A DNA stretch of 64,000 bases from Wenzhouxiangella sp. XN24 (GTDB taxonomy: Bacteria; Pseudomonadota; Gammaproteobacteria; Steroidobacterales; XN24): NCBI RefSeq assembly GCF_011064545.1, contig NZ_JAAMFG010000037.1:124001-188000 (forward strand), in the 5' to 3' direction. The translations under genes were made by a program, and so were the position numbers. Positions 33,384 to 41,993 of the stretch are shown in pieces. Numbering within the stretch: the stretch's first letter is position 1; each line of letters opens with the position of its first letter. The notes under the pieces were generated by a model that saw only the letters and a program-made list of their open reading frames with translations, did no database searches and was not told where the DNA came from.

Positions 33384-35675
33384 TTAGTCGATCGCGTCGA
33401 TGATCGTCTGACGACCCTCAGGGAATTCCTGCGGGGTCCAACCGTTCTGTTCCGCATGGCCCCTCAGCGCACCGTCGACCGCGGGGTCGGAGGAGGCATG
33501 GCAGCTCATGCAGGCCGCAGAATTGACACCCTCGAGGATGTCGTCCTGCAGGTTGGTGTAGTCGTCATCGCCGCCGGCGCCGACCGTAGTGGCCATCGCC
33601 TGCGTCGGATCGGGCAGCACCGCGAAGTCTTCCACATGGCAGGCCAGGCAGGCGTTGAGCGCCCGCGGATAGGTCGGCGATGAGAAAGTGTGGTTCTGCT
33701 CGACGTCGTCGGATCCGAACACGATGGAACGTCCGTCGCCCGGCCAGTTGGGAAGCTGATCCGCACTATCGGCCCAGGCATAGATGCCGCGGTTCCGGTA
33801 GATGACGTACGGCTTGCCAGTGGCGCCGGCCGAATGGATCGCGTGCAGCATGGTCTTCATCTCGAACGTCTCGCCAACCTGGCCGTCATAGGCCTCGGAG
33901 GCATCGACACCCTGGCCGACACGAACATACTGGTCGTTGGACGCCGGGTTGTGGCAGAGGTTGCACATCTCGACGTTGTCGACCCGGTTGCCGCCGTGCT
34001 GGTACATGGAACCGACATGGCACTTCAGGCACTCGCCGCTGTCGACGACAGCGCGGCGCGTGTCCACCGGCAGCTCGCCATCACCGACGACCCACTCGCG
34101 GGTCGGCGTGAAGGCGCGGACGCGCATGGTGTCGGTCGGGTCGACGACGTTGACCACACGCGGCTTGCCCTGCAGGGCAACAATACCGCGCTCGGCGTCG
34201 ACATCGTCCACCGGGATGGTGGTCGTGGCGACGTTGCCGGAGCAGGTCGTGTTGTCGGTGGTGACCCCCACGGCTGCAGCCTGCCCCGGAGCATTCGCCA
34301 GCCCGATGATGGGGTCATCGCCCTGGAAGTAGCTGCGCAGCATGCTCAGGTTGCCTTCGCCGTCGGCATGGAACACCGGGGCGGTATCACCCACGGTGGC
34401 GTTACACGGATTGACCGCGACGCCGTCGTAGGTGGCCGACCAGGAGATCGCCAGGTCGGTACCGTCATCGACGATCCCGTCGATCGTCCAGACGAACTTG
34501 TTGCCTTCGGTGACGGACGTGTCCTCACCACCGAAGATGATGCCGCCGCGACCGGTTTCGAGGCCGTCGTGATAATCCGCGACGGTCGCGCCTGCAGTGC
34601 TGCCGTCGTGGCAAGCAGAGCAAGCGGTCGGTGCTGTCGGATCCGGGATGTTGAGGTGGAACTCAAGACCCGCCGTGAAGCCGAAGCTTTCCAGAGAGCC
34701 ATGGCAGCTCAAGCAGCCCGGGCCCGAGACGGGCATGGCGTTCGCCGCCTCGAGGGCGGTGGCGCCGTCTGCGGCCGGGACGACGTCATCGCGATGGCAG
34801 ACGCTGCAGTTCGTCATATACGTCGGATAGCCGACGTCGTAGACGGTGTCGCGCCGCGACACGAACTCGCCATCCGGGAAGTTGGCCGAGTTGTGGATGC
34901 CGTGGATGATCTCGGCGATCTGGCCGTATGACGGACCCTCGCCCGGCGTACCGCCCGTGTGGCAGACCACGCAGGCGTCCACGGTCATCGGGGCGGAGTA
35001 ATGGCCGCCGCGATTGTCCGGGGCGAACCGTCCGACTTCACCGCTGGCGCCGTGGCAGTCGACACAGGCCTGGTTGCTGGCCAGCCCGGCGAGCGGAATG
35101 GCATCCGGGTAGTCACCCAGGGCCACGACCTCGAGGTCGTTGTCCCCGACGCGGAGAATCATCAGGTAACGCTGGTTGCCGGGCAGCAGTGCGACGCCAT
35201 CGGGGATGGTGACGGTGTAATCGCCGCCACCGTCGTTGGTGAACGTCACGAGGTCGAGCCCAGGGTTATCGCCCCTCGGAGGAAAGCGTAAACCCGTACG
35301 ATCCGTGCCGTCCCAGGCGTAGGCCCGGTACAGCGTCGCGCTGTCTGCAGGTTCGCCATCGACCGTCACGCTGAACGTGACTTCCACGTCGGTGCCGTCG
35401 TCGGTAACGACGAAATCAGAAAACGCCGCGGCCTGCGGCACGTCGAATTCATGACCCGCAGTGGCATCAGCGAAGGAGCCGGCGTCGTGACATACGGCGC
35501 AGGACTCGATGGGTGTCGTGACTACACCCGGGCCCGGAGGACCTTCAGGTCCCGGAGCGCCTGGTGCCCCAGGAGGGCCGGCAGGCCCCGTGTCGCCGTC
35601 ATCGCCTTCACAGCCGGCGAGTCCGAAAGAAGCAGCACACACCAGTGTCGCTGCCAGTAACCATTTACTTTTCAT
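33384..35675 (-). CDS. OmcA/MtrC-family decaheme c-type cytochrome, lipoprotein
   Basis: 763 residues from ATG 35675, with GGAGG 7 bases upstream. The signal ends in the lipobox LAGC. A collagen-like stretch (GDTGPAGPPGAPGAPGPEG and on) forms a stiff neck. Ten CxxCH heme-binding motifs follow (CAVCH, CVDCH, CVVCH, CSVCH, CLSCH, CSACH, CLKCH, CNLCH, CLACH, CMSCH). The family transfers electrons at the outer surface to metals or shuttles. No MtrA/MtrB-like partner gene is nearby, so its electron source is not shown. It is a single-gene transcript with a strong terminator. Confidence 0.93.
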   Translation of the reverse strand: MKSKWLLAATLVCAASFGLAGCEGDDGDTGPAGPPGAPGAPGPEGPPGPGVVTTPIESCAVCHDAGSFADATAGHEFDVPQAAAFSDFVVTDDGTDVEVTFSVTVDGEPADSATLYRAYAWDGTDRTGLRFPPRGDNPGLDLVTFTNDGGGDYTVTIPDGVALLPGNQRYLMILRVGDNDLEVVALGDYPDAIPLAGLASNQACVDCHGASGEVGRFAPDNRGGHYSAPMTVDACVVCHTGGTPGEGPSYGQIAEIIHGIHNSANFPDGEFVSRRDTVYDVGYPTYMTNCSVCHRDDVVPAADGATALEAANAMPVSGPGCLSCHGSLESFGFTAGLEFHLNIPDPTAPTACSACHDGSTAGATVADYHDGLETGRGGIIFGGEDTSVTEGNKFVWTIDGIVDDGTDLAISWSATYDGVAVNPCNATVGDTAPVFHADGEGNLSMLRSYFQGDDPIIGLANAPGQAAAVGVTTDNTTCSGNVATTTIPVDDVDAERGIVALQGKPRVVNVVDPTDTMRVRAFTPTREWVVGDGELPVDTRRAVVDSGECLKCHVGSMYQHGGNRVDNVEMCNLCHNPASNDQYVRVGQGVDASEAYDGQVGETFEMKTMLHAIHSAGATGKPYVIYRNRGIYAWADSADQLPNWPGDGRSIVFGSDDVEQNHTFSSPTYPRALNACLACHVEDFAVLPDPTQAMATTVGAGGDDDYTNLQDDILEGVNSAACMSCHASSDPAVDGALRGHAEQNGWTPQEFPEGRQTIIDAID

Positions 35676-35715
35676 TATTCCCTCCAAAGGGATTCAGAGC
35701 GCTTCCCCAAAATAT

Positions 35716-35757
35716 GCATTCCGCATAACCTCAACCTAGAGGTTCCCGACGGAATGC
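35716..35757 (-). promoter_or_regulatory. Nested inverted repeat upstream of the decaheme gene
   Basis: GCATTCCG (35716-35723) pairs with CGGAATGC (35750-35757), and inside them AACCTC (35727-35732) pairs with GAGGTT (35739-35744). The structure lies 41-82 bases ahead of the ATG. It could be an operator or a leader-RNA hairpin. The rest of the 305-base gap up to 35980 shows no gene. Confidence 0.5.
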
Positions 35758-35980
35758 TCACGCTGGATATTGGTCTGCATCAGAGACTTGAACAATTAGG
35801 ACATTTACGCAGTAAAGACATGAATGAGAAGCATTCCTGTCTGGCTTTCGGGGGCTCCTGGCGAGTCGAATTCGGGCCTTTATTACGCCTCGATGACGGG
35901 CATCCGGACTGATCGAGGGGCGGGCCGGAATCGACTGCGGCGGGTTGGCGCCCTGTCGAAAGGCCTGCGAGGCCGGGTTT

Positions 35981-36733
35981 CTACCCCGCCTTTCTCGCGA
36001 TATACACGCCATAGCTGAAGTGAGCCTTGCAGGTCTCGTAGAGGGCGATCTCTTTTTGCTCCGCCTCCACCAGGCCCCGCGCCTCGACGCTGTGGCCGTG
36101 ACGCTCGAGGAACCCGGGGAACCTGGCCTGCATGGGCCGGTAGTACTCGTCCAGCCAGCAGCGCTCCGGAAGGACGAAATAACCGGTCGGCGTGTAGCCG
36201 TGCTCTTCCAGCACCCTCAACTTGGCTGAGGCCAGGTCGATCTCGGGATACTCGCGATCCCAGTGTTCCTGGAGTTCCGCCGGTCGTGTGTCAGTGAGCC
36301 AGGTGATCTCGGAAGCCACCAGCAGGCCACCGGGTTTCAGGAAACGCTTCCAGCCTGCCACACCTTTTTCGAACCCGATGTTGTAGATCGCGCCCTCGGA
36401 CCAGATGACGTCCAGTTCCCCGTCCGCGAACGGCAGTTCGTCCATGGAGCACGCCAGCGTCGAGACGCGGTCGGCGACGCCGAGCTTCTCGGCCTGCTCC
36501 TCCAGGACGTCGAGAAACTCCTGCAGAAAGTCCACCGCCGTGATCCGGGCATTCAGGAGTCGCGCAAGCAGCAGGGTGGACGCGCCCGTCCCGCACCCGA
36601 TGTCCGCGATCTTCAGTGGCGCAGACCGGTCGATGCCGGCGAGGTCGAGCGCCCGCTCGGTCTCGGCGTCCCCGCCCGGGCCCTGTCGATGGCCCGGCTT
36701 GTGCAGGTCGACCAGGAGTCGAAAATCATCCAT
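35981..36733 (-). CDS. Class I SAM-dependent methyltransferase
   Basis: 250 residues. KIADIGCGTGASTLLLARLL is the SAM-binding motif I, ITAVDFLQEFLDVLEEQA motif II, and LKPGGLLVASEITWL post-motif III. The small-molecule methyltransferase group resembles UbiE/COQ5. The substrate is unknown. Its ATG overlaps the stop of the exchanger gene by 8 bases, so they are cotranscribed. Confidence 0.85.
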   Translation of the reverse strand: MDDFRLLVDLHKPGHRQGPGGDAETERALDLAGIDRSAPLKIADIGCGTGASTLLLARLLNARITAVDFLQEFLDVLEEQAEKLGVADRVSTLACSMDELPFADGELDVIWSEGAIYNIGFEKGVAGWKRFLKPGGLLVASEITWLTDTRPAELQEHWDREYPEIDLASAKLRVLEEHGYTPTGYFVLPERCWLDEYYRPMQARFPGFLERHGHSVEARGLVEAEQKEIALYETCKAHFSYGVYIARKAG

Positions 36734-37808
36734 GACCTTTTCTCCTGCGACGCATTTCCCGCAGCGCGGTGATCACCAGGAACACGACAGTCAAAGGAAT
36801 CACGAAATACACCATTGCCAGGCTGAACCGCGGCAATGCGTCATGCTGGGATACCGCCAGGACCAGGTAGAGCGTGTAAGCCACGTAGTAACCGAGCAAC
36901 AGCGTGCCTTCCGGCCGGCTGATGACGCCACGGGTGAAAAACATCGGCAGGCAGGCCAGCGCGACCGCGATCATGACCGGCAGATCGAAACCGACGACCG
37001 AGGGTGACACCGCCATGCCGGCGGGCGCGATGACACTGGCCAGGCCGAGCACCCCCATGAGATTGAAAAGGTTGCTGCCCACCACGTTGCCCACCGCGAT
37101 GTCGCGCTCTCCACGCAAAGCCGCGACGACGGAAGTGACCACTTCCGGAAGGGACGTACCCGCCGCGACGATCGTCAGGCCGACCACCAGTTCGCTCACG
37201 CCAAGGTAGCGGGCGAAGTCCACCGCGCCGTCCACCAGCCAGCGCGAGCCGAGCACCAGCAGTGCAAGGCCACCGACGACCATGCCGATGTCCTTCAGTC
37301 GGCCGGTTCCGGCCGATCCTTCAGTGCCGAAGTTCCTGGCGTATTCCTCTCTCACGCCGGCACTTTCCCGGCGGCTCTGGTAGACCAGGAACCAGAAGTA
37401 AGCGACGAGGCCCGCGACCAGCAGGAGGCCATTGGCGCGACTGAGGTTCTCATCCAGCGACAGGACCAGGACAAGAACGGAGAGCGCGATCATCAGCGGC
37501 ACATCGAGGCGCACCAGCTGTTGCGAGACAACCAGCGGCACGATCATCGCCGAGAGGCCGAGAATGAAGAGGACGTTGAAGATATTGCTTCCGACCACGT
37601 TGCCTACTGCGATGCTGGCCTGGCCGGACAACGCCGACTTGATGCTGACCGCGAGCTCCGGGGAACTGGTGCCGAAGGCGACGACGGTCAACCCGATCAC
37701 CAGGGGCGAGATGCCGAGCACCGCCGCCAGGCGGGAGGCGCCGCGGACCAGCGCTTCCGCACCGGCGATCAGCAAAGCCAGGCCCGCGATGAACAACATG
37801 ATCGCCAT
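36726..37808 (-). CDS. Sodium/calcium exchanger (YrbG/CaCA family)
   Basis: 360 residues with about ten membrane helices in two inverted repeats. Each repeat has its ion-binding signature: VAFGTSSPELAVSIKSAL with VGNVVGSNIFNVLFILG in the first and VAAGTSLPEVVTSVVAAL with VGNVVGSNLFNLMGVLG in the second. It should exchange Na+ or H+ for Ca2+ at the inner membrane. The acidic residues of both signatures are intact. Confidence 0.92.
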   Translation of the reverse strand: MAIMLFIAGLALLIAGAEALVRGASRLAAVLGISPLVIGLTVVAFGTSSPELAVSIKSALSGQASIAVGNVVGSNIFNVLFILGLSAMIVPLVVSQQLVRLDVPLMIALSVLVLVLSLDENLSRANGLLLVAGLVAYFWFLVYQSRRESAGVREEYARNFGTEGSAGTGRLKDIGMVVGGLALLVLGSRWLVDGAVDFARYLGVSELVVGLTIVAAGTSLPEVVTSVVAALRGERDIAVGNVVGSNLFNLMGVLGLASVIAPAGMAVSPSVVGFDLPVMIAVALACLPMFFTRGVISRPEGTLLLGYYVAYTLYLVLAVSQHDALPRFSLAMVYFVIPLTVVFLVITALREMRRRRKGHG

Positions 37809-37826
37809 ATCAACGCTTGACGCGAG

Positions 37827-38303
37827 CTACTTGTACCTGGCGGAGGTGATGAACTCACCGAACGCTTCACACCACACGATGACGGTGGTGTACTCGGAGG
37901 GGTTCACTCCGGGCGGCACCGGCACGACGAAATTGTTGAAAGTCTTCACGTCGCCGACCAGCGCCATGGTGGTCTTGAGGCGCTCGAAAGCTTCCTCCGT
38001 CTCGACGAACTCGGGCGACAGGTAGAGCTTGTAATCCGGGCCCGGCGCCAGCCTGCCCATATGCGTAACGGAGCGCTCGCTTACCGTGATTCGGCCCTCA
38101 CCCCAGTGCAATGCGTCACTGTCCTCCAGGTCGCGGCGAAACTCCGAAGTGTAGGTCGCCGACCGGGCCGCTGTTGACACTTCCGCCACGGTCGGCGCAT
38201 CCGGAGCGATAAGGATCGGCAGCGCATAGATGCCGGCAGCAAAACCCAACGCTGCGACGGCACCATGTGAAGCGAGGAGCAAGATGACATGGCGCATTTT
38301 CAA
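37827..38303 (-). CDS. DM13-domain protein
   Basis: 158 residues with one N-terminal membrane helix (signal anchor, MKMRHVILLLASHGAVAALGF region). The soluble part has the DM13 pattern: HWGEGRITV, GPDYKLYLSP, FNNFVVPVPPGVNPSEYTTV and VIVWCEAFGEFITSA with its conserved cysteine. DM13 domains are proposed redox or electron-transfer modules, without a proven bacterial role. Likely periplasmic. It precedes the exchanger gene on the same strand. Confidence 0.82.
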   Translation of the reverse strand: MKMRHVILLLASHGAVAALGFAAGIYALPILIAPDAPTVAEVSTAARSATYTSEFRRDLEDSDALHWGEGRITVSERSVTHMGRLAPGPDYKLYLSPEFVETEEAFERLKTTMALVGDVKTFNNFVVPVPPGVNPSEYTTVIVWCEAFGEFITSARYK

Positions 38304-38343
38304 TGTGGAGACTCCGGCTGCGGGATGAGGAAGACCAGCACGA

Positions 38344-39186
38344 TCAACGCAAGTTCAGATCCCCATGAAAGAAAGCGGCCGTGGCCCCGCCGTCCATCAG
38401 GATATCGCTGCCCGTGATGAAAGCCCCGTCCGGCCCCATCAACAGCGCCGCCACGGTGGCTACCTCGTCCGCGGTGCCGGCACGGCCGGCGGGACAGCCC
38501 TCGATCATCCGCCGGTAGCCGTCGCCATGCGGACCGCTCAGCTCGGCGCGGGAAAGCGGGGTCATGACGATACCCGGGCTGATCGCGTTGACCCTCGCCC
38601 TTCGGAGCCCCCAGCGCACCGCTTCGGCCTGGACCCGCAGGCTCTTGCCATGGTTGGAGAGTTCGTAAGCGTGCAGTGTGTCCCCGAGCCGCTCCGACTG
38701 GAGCAGGGGAAGGCCCAACAGCTCCTCGGCGGGCGTCGTGGCCAGGGCCTGGTCCTCTTCGGGGGTCAGCGCAGGCAGGCGGTGCCCGGCCTGGGATGCG
38801 ATGACCACCGCCGCGCCTCCCGGCGCCACCACTTCGCCGAACGCTTCCAGGACGACGGCCGTGCCGTAGAGATCGACGCGGACGACCAGCTCCGGGCGGG
38901 ACATCGACGGCGAAGCGCCGGCCGCGTGGACCAGACCGGTGACCGCACCCATCCCGGCGGCCTTTTCCGCCAGCGCCCGCACGGACGGCGGGTCCGTGAT
39001 GTCCACGGTCGCCGTGCTCACCTGGAACCCCGCGTCCAGCAGCGTCTGCGATGCGGCCTGCGCGTTCTCCTCCCGCAGGTCCGCGACCAGGATGTGCTTG
39101 CCGGCGCCGACCCGCCGGGCGATCGCGGTGCCCATCGAGCCGGGGCCGATGATGACGAGGATTGTGGTTTCGGATGGATCAGTCAT
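38344..39186 (-). CDS. Short-chain dehydrogenase family protein with altered catalytic motif
   Basis: 280 residues. The glycine-rich nucleotide loop is GPGSMGTAIARRV, with ADLREENA following; the core HAAGASPSMS and the C-terminal VNAISPGIVMTPLSRAEL and GSDILMDGGA are typical of SDRs. The catalytic YxxxK reads YELSN: the Tyr is kept but the Lys is Asn. In relatives the segment is Y-x-x-S-K-R-x-x-x-L-R-V-Q. So a normal dehydrogenase mechanism is doubtful, and the protein may bind a nucleotide without reduction. The stop is 10 bases after the OmpA-like start region is passed on the other side. Confidence 0.8.
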   Translation of the reverse strand: MTDPSETTILVIIGPGSMGTAIARRVGAGKHILVADLREENAQAASQTLLDAGFQVSTATVDITDPPSVRALAEKAAGMGAVTGLVHAAGASPSMSRPELVVRVDLYGTAVVLEAFGEVVAPGGAAVVIASQAGHRLPALTPEEDQALATTPAEELLGLPLLQSERLGDTLHAYELSNHGKSLRVQAEAVRWGLRRARVNAISPGIVMTPLSRAELSGPHGDGYRRMIEGCPAGRAGTADEVATVAALLMGPDGAFITGSDILMDGGATAAFFHGDLNLR

Positions 39187-39195
39187 GGTCGAACT

Positions 39196-40422
39196 CTAGC
39201 GGCACCCGATTTCCACGCGACGGTTGAGCGAACGTCCGGCCTCGGTGGAATTGTCCGCTATCGGCTGCTGCTCGCCGCGCCCCTCGGCCGACACACTCCC
39301 GGCGTCGACGCCGCGCTCGACGATCGCCGCCGCCACCGCCTCGGCGCGCCTCTGTGACAGCTTTTCGTTGTAGGTATCGGAACCCTCGCTCGAGGTGTGA
39401 CCGATGACGGTGATCGCCGCCGCGTCCGAGTCCTTCAGCCCGGTGGCCAGCGCCGCCAGGAGTTCTTCTGACTCCGGCCTGATGGTCGCCGAGTCGAAGT
39501 CGAAATTGATGCCGTGAATGATGGCGCCGCAACCCAGTGGCTGAACCTCCTGCTCGGAGCACTCGGTCGTGATGCCGGGCGCAGCGTCACCCGAGTAGAG
39601 CCGGAAGGGCGCCCCGTTGGTGGAGCGGACACCGCTGATGTTGCCGCTATCGCCCACGGCCAGGACGAACGTGCTCGGAATATCGCCCGTGCGGGTCTTG
39701 CCGGTAGCGCGCAGCAGGTTGCCGCTGACCGTGCCTTCCAGGTCGCCGACACGGTCGTAGCAACCGGACACAAGGGCACCTTCTTGCTTGAGTTCCAGCA
39801 GGACGCCTCGGCCTTTCCATTTGCCATGGAAAGCATCGGACTGCGGCACGGTTTCCTGCATCCCGTAACCGATGATTTCGCTGAACTCGAGAAAGGTCTT
39901 GTCGCGCTGGATGTCGATGCCGCCCGCCAAAGTCACTCGCACCCAGCGGACAGGCCTTTCGTCAGTAACCGGGATGGACGTCACCTGGCCTTTCGCAGCA
40001 TGAGTTTCCAGTGTCGCCGTTGCCAGGACACCGAAATCTCCCTCGGCTCCGCTGTCCGAGCCGGCGATCTCCACGTTCCTCACGAAGGTCTGCGACGGAC
40101 TCGGCGTCTCGAGCACATTGGGGACGGCGAACTCCGTGAACGTGGTCGAGGCAGGGAGCTGGTAAACGAAGGAAATACGCGTCTCCGCATCCCCCGGCTT
40201 TGGCGTCAACCCGTAGCCCCCTTCGTTGCCGTCGATGGCGAGCAGTGCCTGTTCCATGCCCACCTTCAACGCTGCGGCGTCATTTTCCAGCGCGACCGGA
40301 AGGGCGCCCTGGGCGAAGCCCAGGTAGTCGACACGTTGCCCGGATTCGTCCGCGACAGCCGGCAATGGCGTCGAGATGACAACGGACAGCAAGCAAGCCC
40401 CAAGGCGCGCTATATGGTTCAT
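39196..40422 (-). CDS. OmpA-family protein with C-terminal peptidoglycan-binding domain
   Basis: 408 residues. Signal peptide MNHIARLGACLLSVVISTPLPAVA. The first 270 residues are beta-rich and match no family that I know. The last 110 form an OmpA domain: FDFDSATIRPESEELLAAL, VIGHTSSEGSDTYNEKLSQRR, RGEQQPIADNSTEAGRSLNRRVEI. This domain holds peptidoglycan. It is probably a periplasmic or outer-membrane-linked protein. Confidence 0.86.
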   Translation of the reverse strand: MNHIARLGACLLSVVISTPLPAVADESGQRVDYLGFAQGALPVALENDAAALKVGMEQALLAIDGNEGGYGLTPKPGDAETRISFVYQLPASTTFTEFAVPNVLETPSPSQTFVRNVEIAGSDSGAEGDFGVLATATLETHAAKGQVTSIPVTDERPVRWVRVTLAGGIDIQRDKTFLEFSEIIGYGMQETVPQSDAFHGKWKGRGVLLELKQEGALVSGCYDRVGDLEGTVSGNLLRATGKTRTGDIPSTFVLAVGDSGNISGVRSTNGAPFRLYSGDAAPGITTECSEQEVQPLGCGAIIHGINFDFDSATIRPESEELLAALATGLKDSDAAAITVIGHTSSEGSDTYNEKLSQRRAEAVAAAIVERGVDAGSVSAEGRGEQQPIADNSTEAGRSLNRRVEIGCR

Positions 40423-40467
40423 TCCGTTCTCCCTTCGCTGCGCAATATCGCGCGAGGATACCGGGCC

Positions 40468-41973
40468 TTACTTGACTATGGATACGAGCTCGAGCTCGTA
40501 CACCAGGGTTGAACCCGGCTTGATCATCCCGACTTCGCGGTCGCCAAAGGCGAGTTCCGGAGGAATGACGAGCCTTATCTTTCCGCCTGGCTTGATCAAC
40601 TGCAGTCCTTCTCGCAGGCCGGGCATCATGCTCGATATGGAGTCGACCGATGTGCCTGCCGTGTACGAGTCATCCATGCGCCGGCCGTCGATGAGTTCCC
40701 CGACACCCCGCAACACCACGCGGTCCGTCGGCGACGGATGCCGGCCTTCGCCGCGCTCCAGGATGGTGTACTGCACCCCGCTCGATGTCGTCGAGACGTT
40801 GCCCAGCGCGCGGTTCTCTTCGAGGTAGCGCATCCCCGCCGCACGATTCTCTGCCGCTTTCTTTCGCTCGACGGCCGGGTCTTCGGGTGCGACTTTAGCC
40901 ACCGCAGGCGCAGCAGGTGTCGGCAACCAGCGGTATTTCTCGTCCAGGTAAAGTCGCGTCATCGCAACGAGGTTCTGCTCGAACCGTGAGATTTCCTCGG
41001 AAGAACATCCGTGCCTCGAGAAGAGCTCGTCTATGCCGTTCAGCGTCCTCGTCGCGCCGCCATGACTCAAAGTCCTGACGGCGGATCGTTCGGCACGGCC
41101 GCCGAGAGAGTCGCAGACCTCATCACAAAGCGGAACCAGGCCCGGCTTCAGGACATAGGTGAATCGATAGACCTCGCCTCCGCCTTGCCCTTCATAGAGG
41201 CCGTCGCGGTCGAACATGTCGTAGGTCGGCGTCTTCTTCGTCACGACTTTCCTGACCAGTTCATCTCCGCACGATGCGCCGAAACCTTTGGCATACCCGA
41301 CCAGGTAGGCGTTGGCCAACGCGGGCAGCAGCGAGAAGTCCTGGGGTTTCTCTCCCAGGTCCTCCGATAGCGAGAGGATCGCACCGAGCTTCTGGCTGAG
41401 GGTGCGTTGGATGGATGCATCGAATCGCTTGATCATGTCGAGGTCGTTTTCGTAGATGGCCTGCAAATAGGCGCCTCCGGACAGGCCGCAAAAGGCACCA
41501 CTACAGCTTCGCTCACCGTTCTTCCAGCTGGCGACCGGATTTGCGCGTGCCGATGCAACCCTTGATTCAGCAGTGACAACGCCGCACAGCACGGGTAACT
41601 GATCGTAATTTCCGCTGTCGAAAGAGCCGTAGATCGCGTAGAGCTCATCCAGGCTGACGTACTTGCGCTGGTCCCTGCTGTACCAGGAATTGTGACTCCG
41701 CAATGCAAGAAACGGCGCATCACCGGCGAGCATCCGATATTCCCGCTCGGTGAAATTCTGGTTGTCCTGGGATTGGAAGGCCTTGTAGCTGATGACGCTC
41801 GGCAGACTGGCGCACACAGGCCGATTCTCTTTGTCCAGATACTGTTCGAACGTCATTACCAGCACGTCACCGTATTCTGTGCTGATCAGTTGCTGCGCGT
41901 GTGCAGTGCCGGTCGAGCCAAGACACAGGAAAACAAGGCAGGCCGGTGCAAGAAGCGCTTTTCGTAGAGCCAT
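40468..41973 (-). CDS. FKBP-type peptidyl-prolyl isomerase with unknown N-terminal domain
   Basis: 501 residues, signal peptide MALRKALLAPACLVFLCLGSTGTAHAQ. The C-terminal 110 residues are an FKBP domain (SSGVQYTILERGEGRHPSPTD, MPGLREGLQLIKPGGKIRLV, IPPELAFGDREVG, STLVYELELVSI) as in exported FkpA/Mip proteins. The usual helical dimerisation domain is replaced by a 350-residue cysteine-containing region that I do not recognise. The first 40 residues of the FKBP part include AENRAAGMRYLEENRALG, the linker found in Mip-like proteins. Confidence 0.82.
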   Translation of the reverse strand: MALRKALLAPACLVFLCLGSTGTAHAQQLISTEYGDVLVMTFEQYLDKENRPVCASLPSVISYKAFQSQDNQNFTEREYRMLAGDAPFLALRSHNSWYSRDQRKYVSLDELYAIYGSFDSGNYDQLPVLCGVVTAESRVASARANPVASWKNGERSCSGAFCGLSGGAYLQAIYENDLDMIKRFDASIQRTLSQKLGAILSLSEDLGEKPQDFSLLPALANAYLVGYAKGFGASCGDELVRKVVTKKTPTYDMFDRDGLYEGQGGGEVYRFTYVLKPGLVPLCDEVCDSLGGRAERSAVRTLSHGGATRTLNGIDELFSRHGCSSEEISRFEQNLVAMTRLYLDEKYRWLPTPAAPAVAKVAPEDPAVERKKAAENRAAGMRYLEENRALGNVSTTSSGVQYTILERGEGRHPSPTDRVVLRGVGELIDGRRMDDSYTAGTSVDSISSMMPGLREGLQLIKPGGKIRLVIPPELAFGDREVGMIKPGSTLVYELELVSIVK

Positions 41974-41993
41974 GTGATTACCTGTTGAAAAAT

